From AC-32 sp963728765 (GTDB lineage Bacteria; Actinomycetota; Thermoleophilia; Gaiellales; Gaiellaceae), in NCBI GenBank assembly GCA_963728765.1, contig CAVSKX010000002.1, positions 310,001 through 374,000 of the forward strand: a DNA stretch of 64,000 nt, in the 5' to 3' direction. Position 1 is the first letter of the stretch. Every line of letters starts with the position of its first letter. Both the position numbers and the translations under genes were made by a program. Under the pieces are notes generated by a model, which was not told where the DNA came from, did not search any database, and saw only the letters and a program-made list of their open reading frames with translations. Shown piece by piece: positions 41,848 through 50,820 of the stretch.

Positions 41848-42599
41848 CGGCGGATCAGCACCGGCGTCCCGGCGGGCGTCACCTGGAACAGCCGGCGAAG
41901 AATGGCGTTGCGAACGCGGATGCAGCCGTTCGAGACGGCGCGGCCGATCGACCACGGCTCGTTCGTCCCGTGGATGGCGATCGGCCCGCCCTGCGTCCAG
42001 CCAGTGAGCACGGTCGAGTACGCCGAGATCCCGATCGCGGCGGGACCGAAGGGGCCCGACGCGTCCGCGGGGATCAGCCGCTGGTTGACGTAGTAACGGC
42101 CGGTCGGCGTCGGCGTCGCCGGCGAGCCGACCGCGACGGTGGTGCCGAGCACGCGCCTCCCGTTGCGGAAGAGCATCAGTCGTCTCGCCGACAGGTCGAC
42201 GAGCACGCGCGAGCGCACGCGGCCGGTGTCGACGGCCTCCGCGCGAACGTACCCGGTGACGCCATTCGGCTTGATCGGTAACTGCACGCGGTACCAGCGT
42301 GTGCGGCAGTCGCCAGCCCGCAGCGCCGAGAGCACGCGGAAGACGTTCGGGAAGCGGTTCACGTTCAACCGGTCGAAGCGGGCGAACGGGCGCACCCCGG
42401 GTCGGCGGTAGACGACCGCGTGCGAGCGGACGACCGCCGCCACGCTCACGCGGGAGCTTCCTATCGGCGCCGAGCCGCTCTTGCAGCGCGCGGCCGGCGC
42501 GTCGGCTGGCGGGCGCTGGTTGCCGGCTTCGTGGGCCGTCGCGCCGCAGCCGGCGAGAACCGCTACGAGCGGAAGTGCGACCAATCGACAGGCCCTCAC
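41844..42599 (-). CDS. L,D-transpeptidase, predicted lipoprotein
   Basis: This protein of 251 residues forms 3-3 cross-links in peptidoglycan or anchors proteins to it. It has a lipoprotein signal CRLVALPLVAVLAGCGA with lipobox LAGC, an SH3-like segment (YRVQLPIKPNGVTGYVRAEAVD) and a YkuD domain. The catalytic stretch is IAIHGTNEPWSIGRAVSNGCIRV, giving the His and the SxGC Cys. GTG at 42599 was chosen since it begins right at the signal. An A+T-richer spacer of about 107 bases separates it from the divergent small gene. Confidence 0.93.
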   Translation of the reverse strand: MRACRLVALPLVAVLAGCGATAHEAGNQRPPADAPAARCKSGSAPIGSSRVSVAAVVRSHAVVYRRPGVRPFARFDRLNVNRFPNVFRVLSALRAGDCRTRWYRVQLPIKPNGVTGYVRAEAVDTGRVRSRVLVDLSARRLMLFRNGRRVLGTTVAVGSPATPTPTGRYYVNQRLIPADASGPFGPAAIGISAYSTVLTGWTQGGPIAIHGTNEPWSIGRAVSNGCIRVRNAILRRLFQVTPAGTPVLIRR

Positions 42600-42706
42600 G
42601 CCGACGAGCCTAGCCGCCGATGATTCTTGCAACCGAAACGTCACAACTTGTTCACCCATTTGTGCGTCGTAACTTCCGAGAGTCGAGTTACGCTCAAACC
42701 AGGACG

Positions 42707-42871
42707 ATGAATCAGGTCATTCCGAACCTCAAGCGACTTCACCGACACACAGGCGTGCGGACGTACGTGCTGCTCCAGCGCCTGGGTGTGCCGTACGAGG
42801 TCGAGCGCACGATCTGCTCCGAGTGCAGGCGCGTGCTCGACGAGCGGCCGGTGAAGCGCGCCGCGGCCTAG
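42707..42871 (+). CDS. small CxxC protein of unknown function
   Basis: This is a 54-residue protein. Its C-terminal half holds a single zinc-knuckle-like pair, TICSECRRVLDERP, after a basic helical N-terminus (LKRLHRHTGVRTYVLLQRLG). A single CxxC could bind zinc as a dimer. The ATG is preceded by AGGA six bases upstream, and the region before it is A+T-rich, as expected for a promoter. The stop overlaps the sirtuin stop (CTAG). Confidence 0.7.
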   Translation: MNQVIPNLKRLHRHTGVRTYVLLQRLGVPYEVERTICSECRRVLDERPVKRAAA

Positions 42872-43602
42872 AGCGCCGCGACTACAGCGGGAAGCACCTC
42901 TCCCGCACTTCCGTCGATCCTCAGATTCGCCCTCCCGTCATACGGCGTCGAGCCCCGATTGATGATCGCGAGCTTCCCGCCCGCGGCGAGTGTTTCCTCC
43001 GGCAGGCCCGCGATCGGGTAGACCTCGAGCGCCGAGCCGACGACGAGCATGAGGGCAGCGGCGCGCGCGAGCTTGTACGCGCGGTCGATCGCCTCCGGCG
43101 GGAGCAGCTCGCCGAAGAAGACCACGTCCGGCTTGACGATCGCCCCGCACGTGGGGCACACCGGCGCGTCGGCGTCGGTCAGCAGCTCGAGTACTTGCCG
43201 AAGCTCGTAACGCGCGCCGCACCCGGGGCACGTGGCGGTACGGATCGAGCCGTGCACCTCGACCACCTCGCGGCTCCCGGCGCGCTCGTGCAGCAGGTCG
43301 ATGTTCTGCGTGACAACCGCCTGGACCAAGCCGTGCTGCTCCAGCTCCGCAAGCGCGACGTGCGCCGGGTTCGGCTCGGCGTCGTTGAGCATCGATATGC
43401 GCGGCTTGTAGAAGCTCCAGACCTTGCTCGGGTCGCGCCGGAACGCCTCGATCGAGCCGAACTCGAGCGGGTCGAACTGCGCCCAGAGCCCGGTCGGAGA
43501 CCGAAAATCCGGGATACCGCTCTCGGTCGAGACGCCGGCGCCGGTGAGCACCACGCACGGCTGCCGCTCCCGGATCAGGTCGGCGAGCCTCTCGGCGCTC
43601 AT
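42868..43602 (-). CDS. cobB: NAD-dependent protein deacylase, SIR2 family
   Basis: This 244-residue sirtuin removes acyl groups from lysines using NAD. Motifs are CVVLTGAGVSTESGIPDFRSPTGLW, the catalytic stretch VVTQNIDLLHERAGS and VEVHGS, the zinc site CPGCGARY with VCPTCGAIVKPDVVFFGE, and VGSALEVYP. The residues diagnostic of desuccinylases (Y..R) are not evident. Its ATG overlaps the stop of the APH-type gene. Confidence 0.94.
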   Translation of the reverse strand: MSAERLADLIRERQPCVVLTGAGVSTESGIPDFRSPTGLWAQFDPLEFGSIEAFRRDPSKVWSFYKPRISMLNDAEPNPAHVALAELEQHGLVQAVVTQNIDLLHERAGSREVVEVHGSIRTATCPGCGARYELRQVLELLTDADAPVCPTCGAIVKPDVVFFGELLPPEAIDRAYKLARAAALMLVVGSALEVYPIAGLPEETLAAGGKLAIINRGSTPYDGRANLRIDGSAGEVLPAVVAAL

Positions 43603-44486
43603 CGCGGCCTCGCGTGGTCGGCCAGCACTTCGCGGATCAGGATGCGGGCGGTCGAGGCGAACACCGGGTTCGTCTCCTCGTAGTACGGCAGCGCGATCAG
43701 CCCGATCGAGAGGGCCCAGCCGCGGCCGCGCGCCCAGGTCCCGTCGTCCACGTCCAGCCGTTGCCGGAAGGTCTCCCGTGCCCGCGCCGGCAGCGCACCC
43801 CAGGCGGCGACCAGGTCGCACGCCGGGTCGCCGACCCCGGCGCTCCCCCAGTCGAGCACGCCGGTCAGCCGCCCGTCCCGCACGAGCAAGTTGCCGGGCA
43901 GGAGGTCGCCGTGGACCCAGACCGGCGGGCCGTTCCACGGCGGAGCAGCGAGCGCGGCGTCCCAGGCCGCCGTGGCGGCGGCGGCGTCGATCCGGCCGTC
44001 GAGCCGGCGCAATGCGTCGCGCGCGTCGTCGTCCTGCGCCTCGGCGAGCGGCGCCCCGCGGCGGGACGGCCGCCCGCCGGGGAGGTCGATTCGCCGCAGC
44101 GCCTCGACGAGCCCGGCGAGACCCGCCGTGAGCGCGGTTGCGTCCCCGCTGTCGTCCGCGCTCGGGTGCTCGCCCTCGAGCCACGGGTAGATCCCCCACG
44201 GCCACGGATACCCCTCGCCCGGCCGCCCGGTCGCGAGGGGTACGGGGATCTCGACCGGCACGAGCGGCGCGAGGCGAGGCAGCCACTCGGCGTCCTTCGC
44301 GATCCCGCCCGCGCCCCACTCGGCCCGTGGCAGTCGCACGACCACGCGGTCCCCGAGCCGGTAGAGCGCGTTGACGGTGCCGCTCGACGGGACCGGCTCG
44401 ATCGGCAGGCCGGCCCACTGCGGGAACTGCGCGGCCACCAGGCTCCGGACGAGCGTCGCATCGGTCTCGAGCTCGTCCTCGTGCAT
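43599..44486 (-). CDS. APH-type phosphotransferase family protein
   Basis: This 295-residue small-molecule kinase has the aminoglycoside-phosphotransferase fold: SSGTVNALYRLGDRVVVRLPR (nucleotide loop), WPWGIYPWLEGE (hinge), the catalytic loop VWVHGDLLPGNLLVRDG and metal-binding VLDWGSAGVGDPACDL. This pattern is frequent in antibiotic-resistance enzymes but equally in uncharacterised metabolic kinases, so resistance is not implied. ATG at 44486 follows the thioesterase divergently by 33 bases, and it couples to the sirtuin by ATGA. Confidence 0.88.
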   Translation of the reverse strand: MHEDELETDATLVRSLVAAQFPQWAGLPIEPVPSSGTVNALYRLGDRVVVRLPRAEWGAGGIAKDAEWLPRLAPLVPVEIPVPLATGRPGEGYPWPWGIYPWLEGEHPSADDSGDATALTAGLAGLVEALRRIDLPGGRPSRRGAPLAEAQDDDARDALRRLDGRIDAAAATAAWDAALAAPPWNGPPVWVHGDLLPGNLLVRDGRLTGVLDWGSAGVGDPACDLVAAWGALPARARETFRQRLDVDDGTWARGRGWALSIGLIALPYYEETNPVFASTARILIREVLADHARPR

Positions 44487-44519
44487 CTTCGACGGCGGGA
44501 TCGTGGAAAGGTAGCCGCC

Positions 44520-44927
44520 GTGGACTTCCACTTCGACACCGAGGTGCGCGTGCGCTTCGCCGAGACCGACGCGCAGGCGATCGCCCACAACTCGGTCTAC
44601 CTCGTCTGGTTCGAGCTCGCGCGAATCGACTACCTCGCGCGCTTCCGCGGCGGCTACCCGGGCCTGCGCGCGGACGGGATCGAGGCCCTGACGATCGAGT
44701 CGCACGTCCGCTACCTCGTCCCGGCGCGCTTCGACGACCGGCTGACGATCCGCGCCCGCTGCGGCGACGTGCGCGGTGCCCGCTTCCGTTTCGACTACGC
44801 GGTCGACCGCGACGGAGAAGCCGTGGCCGACGGCTGGACTCACCACGCCTGCGTCGACGCGAGCACGCACCGGCCGACGCGCGTTCCGGCGTGGCTCGCC
44901 GACGAGATCGCTACGGCTGAGCGGTGA
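44520..44927 (+). CDS. acyl-CoA thioesterase, 4HBT family
   Basis: This 135-residue hot-dog fold protein has the signature VRVRFAETDAQAIAHNSVYLVWFELARIDYL, in which Asp and His-Asn correspond to the catalytic region, then VPARFDDRLTIRARCGDV and DGWTHHACVDASTHRPTRVPAWL. It would hydrolyse acyl-CoA thioesters. GTG is preceded by GGAAAGG. Its 3' end overlaps the convergent VanW gene by 17 bases. Confidence 0.9.
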   Translation: MDFHFDTEVRVRFAETDAQAIAHNSVYLVWFELARIDYLARFRGGYPGLRADGIEALTIESHVRYLVPARFDDRLTIRARCGDVRGARFRFDYAVDRDGEAVADGWTHHACVDASTHRPTRVPAWLADEIATAER

Positions 44928-46776
44928 CGCCGGTCGGGCCGGTCGGCCCGCTCGGCCCCGAGGGGCCCTTGTGCGGCGGCGCGGGCGGGGGCTTCGGCTT
45001 GGGCCTGTGCTTCGTCCCGACGCGCACGACGCGCGGCTCGCCCCGGTAGGACGAGTACCACGTGTTGTCGTAGAGCAGGTTCCCGTTCGCCGTGTAGACG
45101 CGGCGGCGGACGCTGGTGGAGCGCGACGGCTCGCCGCTCTCCTCGACCACGGTCGAGCCGATGTACATCGACGGGTCGGGGACGCGTTCGAGCGGCGCCC
45201 CGCCGGTCTCCTCCAGCGGCCGGGTGTCGGTGACGACGCGGCGGTGTAGCGGCGCGCCGTAGAGCTCGACGTCCAGCGAGTAGGAGCCGACGTACGTCCG
45301 CAGCAGGATCCAGTGGGCAGTGTCGTTGACGAACTTCAGGTCGACGTCGGGGTAGTTGACGGTCGCGTCACGGCCCTGCGGGTAGTGGCTGATGTAGAGC
45401 GCGTGGTTCGTGCGCTCGGTGATTTTCAGCCCGGCCTCGTACGCAGCGTTGAAGACGGTCGTCGAGACCTGACACACGCCTCCGCCGAGGCCGGTCGTGA
45501 GCTCGCCGTTGATGATCACCGGCGCCTCGCGGAAGCCCTTATCGGCTGTGCGGGCTCCGGTCGCGTGGTTGAACGAGAAGGTCGCGCCGGGCGCGATCAG
45601 CTTCCCGTCGACGAGGTGCGCGACGAGTTGCACGTTGTGGATGCGGTTCGGGTCGCCGCCGTAGATCGTCTCGTAGCGGCCGATCCTGGTGGTGATCCCG
45701 AGTGCTCGCGCCTGCGCGGTCGTCCGGTTCGGCTTGACGTGGGTGATGACGACCTGCGCGGTTCGGTCGGCCGGCGTAAGTGCGGCGGCCAGGATGTTGC
45801 GGCCTGTCGCGACCTCGTGCACGTCCCGCCCGTTGCGCGCCGGGACGACGACCACGCGGCCACTCTGAAGCGGGCGGAAGGTCGCGTCACGCGCGGGTTT
45901 GTCGATCCCGCGGCCGAGCCTGGCGAAGTAGCGGGTCGCTCCGGGCCCGCCGACGCGCAGCGCGCGCGTGCCGTCGTGCGGCAGCGTGAGCAGCGCGGCC
46001 AGCTGTTGCTTCGGCAGCCACCACGACGCGACGCCGAGCTTCATCCGCACCGGGCGGGCGAGCGCCATCCGAACCTTCGCGGCAGCGGGCGCGAGGTCAA
46101 TGCCCTGGACCTGCGGCTCGTCGGTGTGCACCGGCAGCGCAACGCGGGCTCGCTCGAAGCCGGCGAGCGAGTGGACGATGACGTCGCTCGCGGCGTCACG
46201 GTCGAGCACGTGCCCGGCCTGCGCCGGAACGACGACCGGCCGCAGGCGCCGCAGCACGAGCGCGGCGTCCCGGTGCGGGCGGTCGACGACCTTGCCGATG
46301 CGGCCGACCTCGAAGGCGAGCGCGTTCTCGAGCACGCGCGTCGGCGGCGAGACCTCTGCGCCGAACACACGAACGCCGAGCCGGCGGAAGCCGCGGATCG
46401 GCGCTAGCCCGTCGCCCTCGTCGAGGGCGAGCTTCACGGCCGCGTTCCAGTCGGTCTCGACGCCGAGGCTCACCGGCTTCAATCGCCATTCGTGGGCACC
46501 GGCGGTGAAGGTGACCGGGATTTGTGAGAGCTCCGCCGACCGGGATTCGAGCTTCGCGCGCGCCTCAGCCGCCGTCAGGCCGCCGACGTCGACGCCGTCG
46601 ATGCTGACCCCCGAGGCAATGCGGCTCGGAGAGCCGGCGAACACGAATCCGAGCACGGCTCCGCCAACGACCGCGACAACGCCCAGCACGGCCAGACGCT
46701 GCAAGAGCAGCTTCCTGGTACGGCTGCGGCGCCGGTCGCGGACCCGGACCGCACCAGTCCCTGCCTCGACGCGCAA
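44911..46776 (-). CDS. VanW family cell-wall protein with collagen-like tail
   Basis: This protein of about 620 residues has a basic cytoplasmic start (RRRSRTRKLLLQRL), one membrane helix (AVLGVVAVVGGAVLGFVFAG) and extracytoplasmic YoaR-like peptidoglycan-binding units. A VanW domain follows (FSFNHATGARTADKGFREAP, GGGVCQVSTTVFNAAYEAGL, ISHYPQGRDATVNYPDVDLKFVNDT). After a Pro/Lys stretch it ends in GPSGPSGPTGPTGV, a short collagen-like Gly-x-y run. No ATG or GTG fits; the TTG at 46776 is the nearest reasonable start, so the 5' end is uncertain. It probably acts in the cell wall, and its biochemical role is not established. Confidence 0.85.
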   Translation of the reverse strand: MRVEAGTGAVRVRDRRRSRTRKLLLQRLAVLGVVAVVGGAVLGFVFAGSPSRIASGVSIDGVDVGGLTAAEARAKLESRSAELSQIPVTFTAGAHEWRLKPVSLGVETDWNAAVKLALDEGDGLAPIRGFRRLGVRVFGAEVSPPTRVLENALAFEVGRIGKVVDRPHRDAALVLRRLRPVVVPAQAGHVLDRDAASDVIVHSLAGFERARVALPVHTDEPQVQGIDLAPAAAKVRMALARPVRMKLGVASWWLPKQQLAALLTLPHDGTRALRVGGPGATRYFARLGRGIDKPARDATFRPLQSGRVVVVPARNGRDVHEVATGRNILAAALTPADRTAQVVITHVKPNRTTAQARALGITTRIGRYETIYGGDPNRIHNVQLVAHLVDGKLIAPGATFSFNHATGARTADKGFREAPVIINGELTTGLGGGVCQVSTTVFNAAYEAGLKITERTNHALYISHYPQGRDATVNYPDVDLKFVNDTAHWILLRTYVGSYSLDVELYGAPLHRRVVTDTRPLEETGGAPLERVPDPSMYIGSTVVEESGEPSRSTSVRRRVYTANGNLLYDNTWYSSYRGEPRVVRVGTKHRPKPKPPPAPPHKGPSGPSGPTGPTGVTAQP

Positions 46777-46810
46777 CGCCCGGGAGTGTACCGATGGGCT
46801 CAGCGGGCGT

Positions 46811-47629
46811 TCAGAAGGTGAACAGATCAATGCCACCGGCCACCGGGATCGCCGCTCCGGTGACGTACGAAGCAAGGTCCGAGCAAAGGAAGGCGATCAC
46901 GTTCGCGACCTCCTCGGGCTCGCCGGTGCGCCTCGGCGCGGTGCGCCTGACCATCCGTTCGTTCATCTCGGGATTGCCGAACCCGAAGGCCTCGGTGCCG
47001 ATGATCCCGGCCACGATGGCGTTTGCGGTGATGCCGTGCCGCGCGCCCTCGAGCGCTAGCGTCTTCGTCAGGCCGATCACGCCTGCCTTCGTCGCGGCGT
47101 AGCTCGCCTGGCCGAAACCGCCGAGCGTTCCGGCCACCGACGACATGGTCACGATCCGCCCCCAGCCGCGCTCGACCATGGCGGGCCACACCGCCTGCGC
47201 GCAGTTGAAGACGCCGGTCAGGTTGACGCGCAGGTCGCGCTCCCAGAGCTCCGGCGACTGGCCCTCCACCCGCGCGACGTGGTCGAGCGTGCCGGCGTTC
47301 GCGACGAGGATGTCCGGTGGGCCGAGCTCCGTGGCGACGGCCGCGTCGACCTGCGCGCGGTCGGTGACGTCGCAGCGGACGGCGACGGCGCGACGGCCCA
47401 GCGCGCGGATCTCCTCGGCCGTCTGCTCGGTGTAGACGAGGCCCTGAGCCTTCGCGGCCTGTGCGAGCGGCCCGTACTCGTCGGCGCCCTCGCCGGACTC
47501 GAGCTGGATGTCCGCGAGCACGACGTCGGCGCCCGCCCGCGCGAGCGCCACCGCGTCGGCCCGTCCGATCCCCCGCGAGCTCCCGGTGACGAGCGCGACC
47601 CGTCCCGAGAGATCTATCTCAATCGCCAC
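46811..47629 (-). CDS. short-chain dehydrogenase/reductase (SDR)
   Basis: This classical SDR has 272 residues with VALVTGSSRGIGRADAVALA, an insert after VVLADIQ (about 30 residues, LESGEGADEYGPLAQAAKA), VRCDVTDR, ILVANAG, SSVAGTLGG and the catalytic SYAATKAG. The insert is longer than in FabG and resembles the nicotinoprotein (mycofactocin-linked) SDRs only in position. The GTG at 47629 fits the first strand. The substrate cannot be told; a secondary alcohol or 3-oxoacyl compound is likely given the acyl-CoA dehydrogenase upstream. Confidence 0.88.
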   Translation of the reverse strand: MAIEIDLSGRVALVTGSSRGIGRADAVALARAGADVVLADIQLESGEGADEYGPLAQAAKAQGLVYTEQTAEEIRALGRRAVAVRCDVTDRAQVDAAVATELGPPDILVANAGTLDHVARVEGQSPELWERDLRVNLTGVFNCAQAVWPAMVERGWGRIVTMSSVAGTLGGFGQASYAATKAGVIGLTKTLALEGARHGITANAIVAGIIGTEAFGFGNPEMNERMVRRTAPRRTGEPEEVANVIAFLCSDLASYVTGAAIPVAGGIDLFTF

Positions 47630-47635
47630 GCGGCA

Positions 47636-47666
47636 CTGAGGCACCGCCTGCGGTGCCGGCCTCAGG
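47636..47666. terminator. hairpin between acyl-CoA dehydrogenase and SDR
   Basis: GGCACCG-CCTG-CGGTGCC (47640-47657) is a perfect 7-base-pair stem, extended by outer CTGAG and CCTCAG. It lies between the acyl-CoA dehydrogenase stop and the SDR start on the minus strand. It would end the former transcript or sit in the leader of the latter. Confidence 0.45.
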
Positions 47667-47712
47667 ACGTACGGCTTCGCCGGGCGTCCGTCTTCGTCGC
47701 TGTCGTGACGCC

Positions 47713-48894
<1,182 letters not shown>

Positions 48895-48912
48895 GTTCTC
48901 CGCCTGGAGTCG

Positions 48913-48932
48913 TTGACTGACTAGTCAGTCAA
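48913..48932. promoter_or_regulatory. perfect 20-bp palindromic operator, FadR/TetR type
   Basis: TTGACTGACTAGTCAGTCAA is fully symmetric and sits 18 bases upstream of the acyl-CoA dehydrogenase ATG. It closely resembles the Bacillus FadR site, remembered as TGAATGAMTANTCATTCA, bound by a TetR-family repressor released by acyl-CoA. The TetR gene at 58118-58741 is a candidate regulator, but no copy of the site is seen at that gene's own promoter. Confidence 0.75.
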
Positions 48933-48946
48933 ACAGTAGCGGCGGC

Positions 48947-49966
48947 CTAGCCCCAGCGAAACCCGACCGCCTCCGGCGCGGCCTCGAGCGGGCTGGGCAT
49001 GAGCCCCGCGGCCGGCTCCGGCGCGTTGTACTCGCGTGGAGCGACGTCGTTCGGGCCGTCGGCATGGAAGAGCGAGGCGAGGTACTGCACCTGCCCGCGT
49101 CCCGGGCCGAGCTCGAACATGCCACCGCCGTAGAGCGCGATGCCGTTGGCCTCGCAGTGCTCGTAGAACGCGAGCAGCTCGCGCAGCCGGCCGAAGCGCG
49201 ACGGCTTCGAGTTGAGCACGCGCGGCGGGAACGGGAGCGCCTCGACGTCTGCGACCGAGTGGATCGGCGCATCCCACGTCACCCGGTCGCGGTGCGGCTC
49301 GAGCACGAGGTCGGTCTCGTCGGTAAGCGCCGGGTCCTCCAGGTACGCCAGCGGGAAGCCCTCGGCAACGCGATGGTAGAGCTCGGGGTCGGGCGGCGGC
49401 CCGTCCTCGGGCCTGTAGTAGGCCTTGTAGTCCGCGGTCACGATCGCGTTCGTGGCCGCGAGCTCTGCGATCAGCTCGTCGCTCCAGTCGCCTGCCGGGT
49501 CGAGCTTGAAGCGATGGCTCGGCTCGAGCTCGAGCCAGCGGCGGACGACCCGGCTCGTCGGCGGGTCGCCGAGGCCGGGCGAGATGACGAACGCGACCGG
49601 CCTAGGCTCACGTCCGACCAGCTCGGCGAGGCTCGATTGCGCTTGTCGCAGCGCAAGGTCCAGCGCCGCGCTCTCGTACGCCCAGCGGCGGTGGGGGTCG
49701 GGCATCTCGAGGACGTCGGAGAACGACGTCAGCGTCCAGTCGCCCGCGAGCGGGAGCACCGGGCCGGCGGCCTGTTGGCGGTCGTGGTGCTCCGTGTACC
49801 AGGTGACGTCCTCGCCCACGCCTTCGACGCCGCCGCCGTGCAGGTGCACGACGGTCGTGACGCGCGTGAAGCCTCGGGTCACCGGCTGCTCGAGCCGCTC
49901 GAGCTCGTACGACTGGATCGTGAGCGGCAAGGATGCGAGTCGCTCTTGCAGTCCGGTCGAAGCCAT
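48947..49966 (-). CDS. enolase-superfamily enzyme (muconate-lactonizing/OSBS-like)
   Basis: This 339-residue protein has a mandelate-racemase/MLE-type layout. Likely catalytic positions are Lys154 (HRFKLDPAGDW), metal ligands Asp179 (IVTADYKAYY), Glu210 (AYLEDPAL) and Asp232 (VTWDAPIHS), and Lys254 (LNSKPSRFG). The order and spacing fit beta strands 2 to 6 of the barrel. The N-terminal capping domain has the sequence SYELERLEQPVTRGFTRVTTVV. The reaction is unknown; o-succinylbenzoate synthase, dipeptide epimerase and cycloisomerase are possible. ATG at 49966 is preferred over a start four codons upstream. Confidence 0.75.
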   Translation of the reverse strand: MASTGLQERLASLPLTIQSYELERLEQPVTRGFTRVTTVVHLHGGGVEGVGEDVTWYTEHHDRQQAAGPVLPLAGDWTLTSFSDVLEMPDPHRRWAYESAALDLALRQAQSSLAELVGREPRPVAFVISPGLGDPPTSRVVRRWLELEPSHRFKLDPAGDWSDELIAELAATNAIVTADYKAYYRPEDGPPPDPELYHRVAEGFPLAYLEDPALTDETDLVLEPHRDRVTWDAPIHSVADVEALPFPPRVLNSKPSRFGRLRELLAFYEHCEANGIALYGGGMFELGPGRGQVQYLASLFHADGPNDVAPREYNAPEPAAGLMPSPLEAAPEAVGFRWG

Positions 49967-49984
49967 CCGTACGACCATAACGAG

Positions 49985-50008
49985 AGAGCCCCGACAACGC
50001 GGGGCTCT
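49985..50008 (-). terminator. intrinsic terminator-like stem-loop after the secreted HGK-rich gene
   Basis: AGAGCCCCG-ACAACG-CGGGGCTCT is a perfect 9-base-pair stem with a 6-base loop, about 34 bases past the stop of the gene at 50042-50734. On the minus strand it is followed by a pyrimidine-rich run with scattered T. It is the best terminator candidate in the window. Confidence 0.65.
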
Positions 50009-50041
50009 GCTCGTGCGGTCCGAAGAACGGCGATGTTCGGG

Positions 50042-50734
50042 TTAGTGGCCTTTGCCCTTCCCGTTGCCGCCGCTACCGGGGTCGTTGCTGTGACCGTTCT
50101 CCTGGCCATGACCCTGGCCGTGATCGTTCTGGCTCTTGTCGTGGCCGTTGCCGTTCCCGTTTCCCTGGCCGTTTCCGTGACCTGCGGGCGGGCCGTGCGT
50201 CTTGCTGTGGCCCTTCGCCTGGCCCTTGCCCTGGCTTTTGCCATGGACAGTGGTGCTCGGGCCGGTGGTCGGCTTGTGACCGACGCCCTCGTTGGCATGG
50301 TCGTTGGCCTGGGTGCTCTGGTGCTTCGTCTTGGACTTGCCTTCGCGACGGAGCTGGCCCTTGTTCGAGTGCTTTGCCTTGTGGGCCTTGTGCACCTTTG
50401 CGGCCTTCTTCGCCTGGCCGGGGACGACCGGCACGACCGGGGCCGCCTGCTCCGAGCAGGGGCCGATCGTGTCGCCGTGGTTCCGCACGTGCGCAGCAAC
50501 CGCGTTCTGGGAGACGGTGATCGTCACGAACGGGTTCTTCTGGGAATGGGTGTGGTGACAGATCGTCACCTTCCCTGCCGGGTACTGGTCGGCCGTCGGC
50601 GTCGACGTGTGCGACATGCCGACGAGCTTCGCGCCGAACCCGGCCATGCCGACGGACGCGAACACCCCTGCCGCCGCAACGACAAGTGCCGCCGCAACGA
50701 TGCGCGCGCGTCCGGTCGTGCTGGATTTCTTCAT
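50042..50734 (-). CDS. secreted protein with Cys/His domain and low-complexity His/Gly/Lys-rich tail
   Basis: This 230-residue exported protein has a signal sequence (RIVAAALVVAAAGVFASVGMA) and a short conserved module, VTICHHTHSQKNPFVTITVSQNAV plus GDTIGPC, a two-Cys unit I have seen in other actinobacterial secreted proteins. About 130 residues follow made of Gly, His, Lys, Asn, Gln and Ser (GNGNGNGHDKSQNDHGQGHG). The tail could bind metals or cell-wall anions. It is flanked by its own terminator-like stem-loop. The ATG and the gene limits are clear; the function is not. Confidence 0.75.
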   Translation of the reverse strand: MKKSSTTGRARIVAAALVVAAAGVFASVGMAGFGAKLVGMSHTSTPTADQYPAGKVTICHHTHSQKNPFVTITVSQNAVAAHVRNHGDTIGPCSEQAAPVVPVVPGQAKKAAKVHKAHKAKHSNKGQLRREGKSKTKHQSTQANDHANEGVGHKPTTGPSTTVHGKSQGKGQAKGHSKTHGPPAGHGNGQGNGNGNGHDKSQNDHGQGHGQENGHSNDPGSGGNGKGKGH

Positions 50735-50820
50735 TAGCGGCCCCCCGAGGGTCGAGGTCTCACGTGAGTTACCGAAGTTGATCCCTGCGGCCCGTCAACC
50801 TTGCGGTGCGCTGCGGGTGG

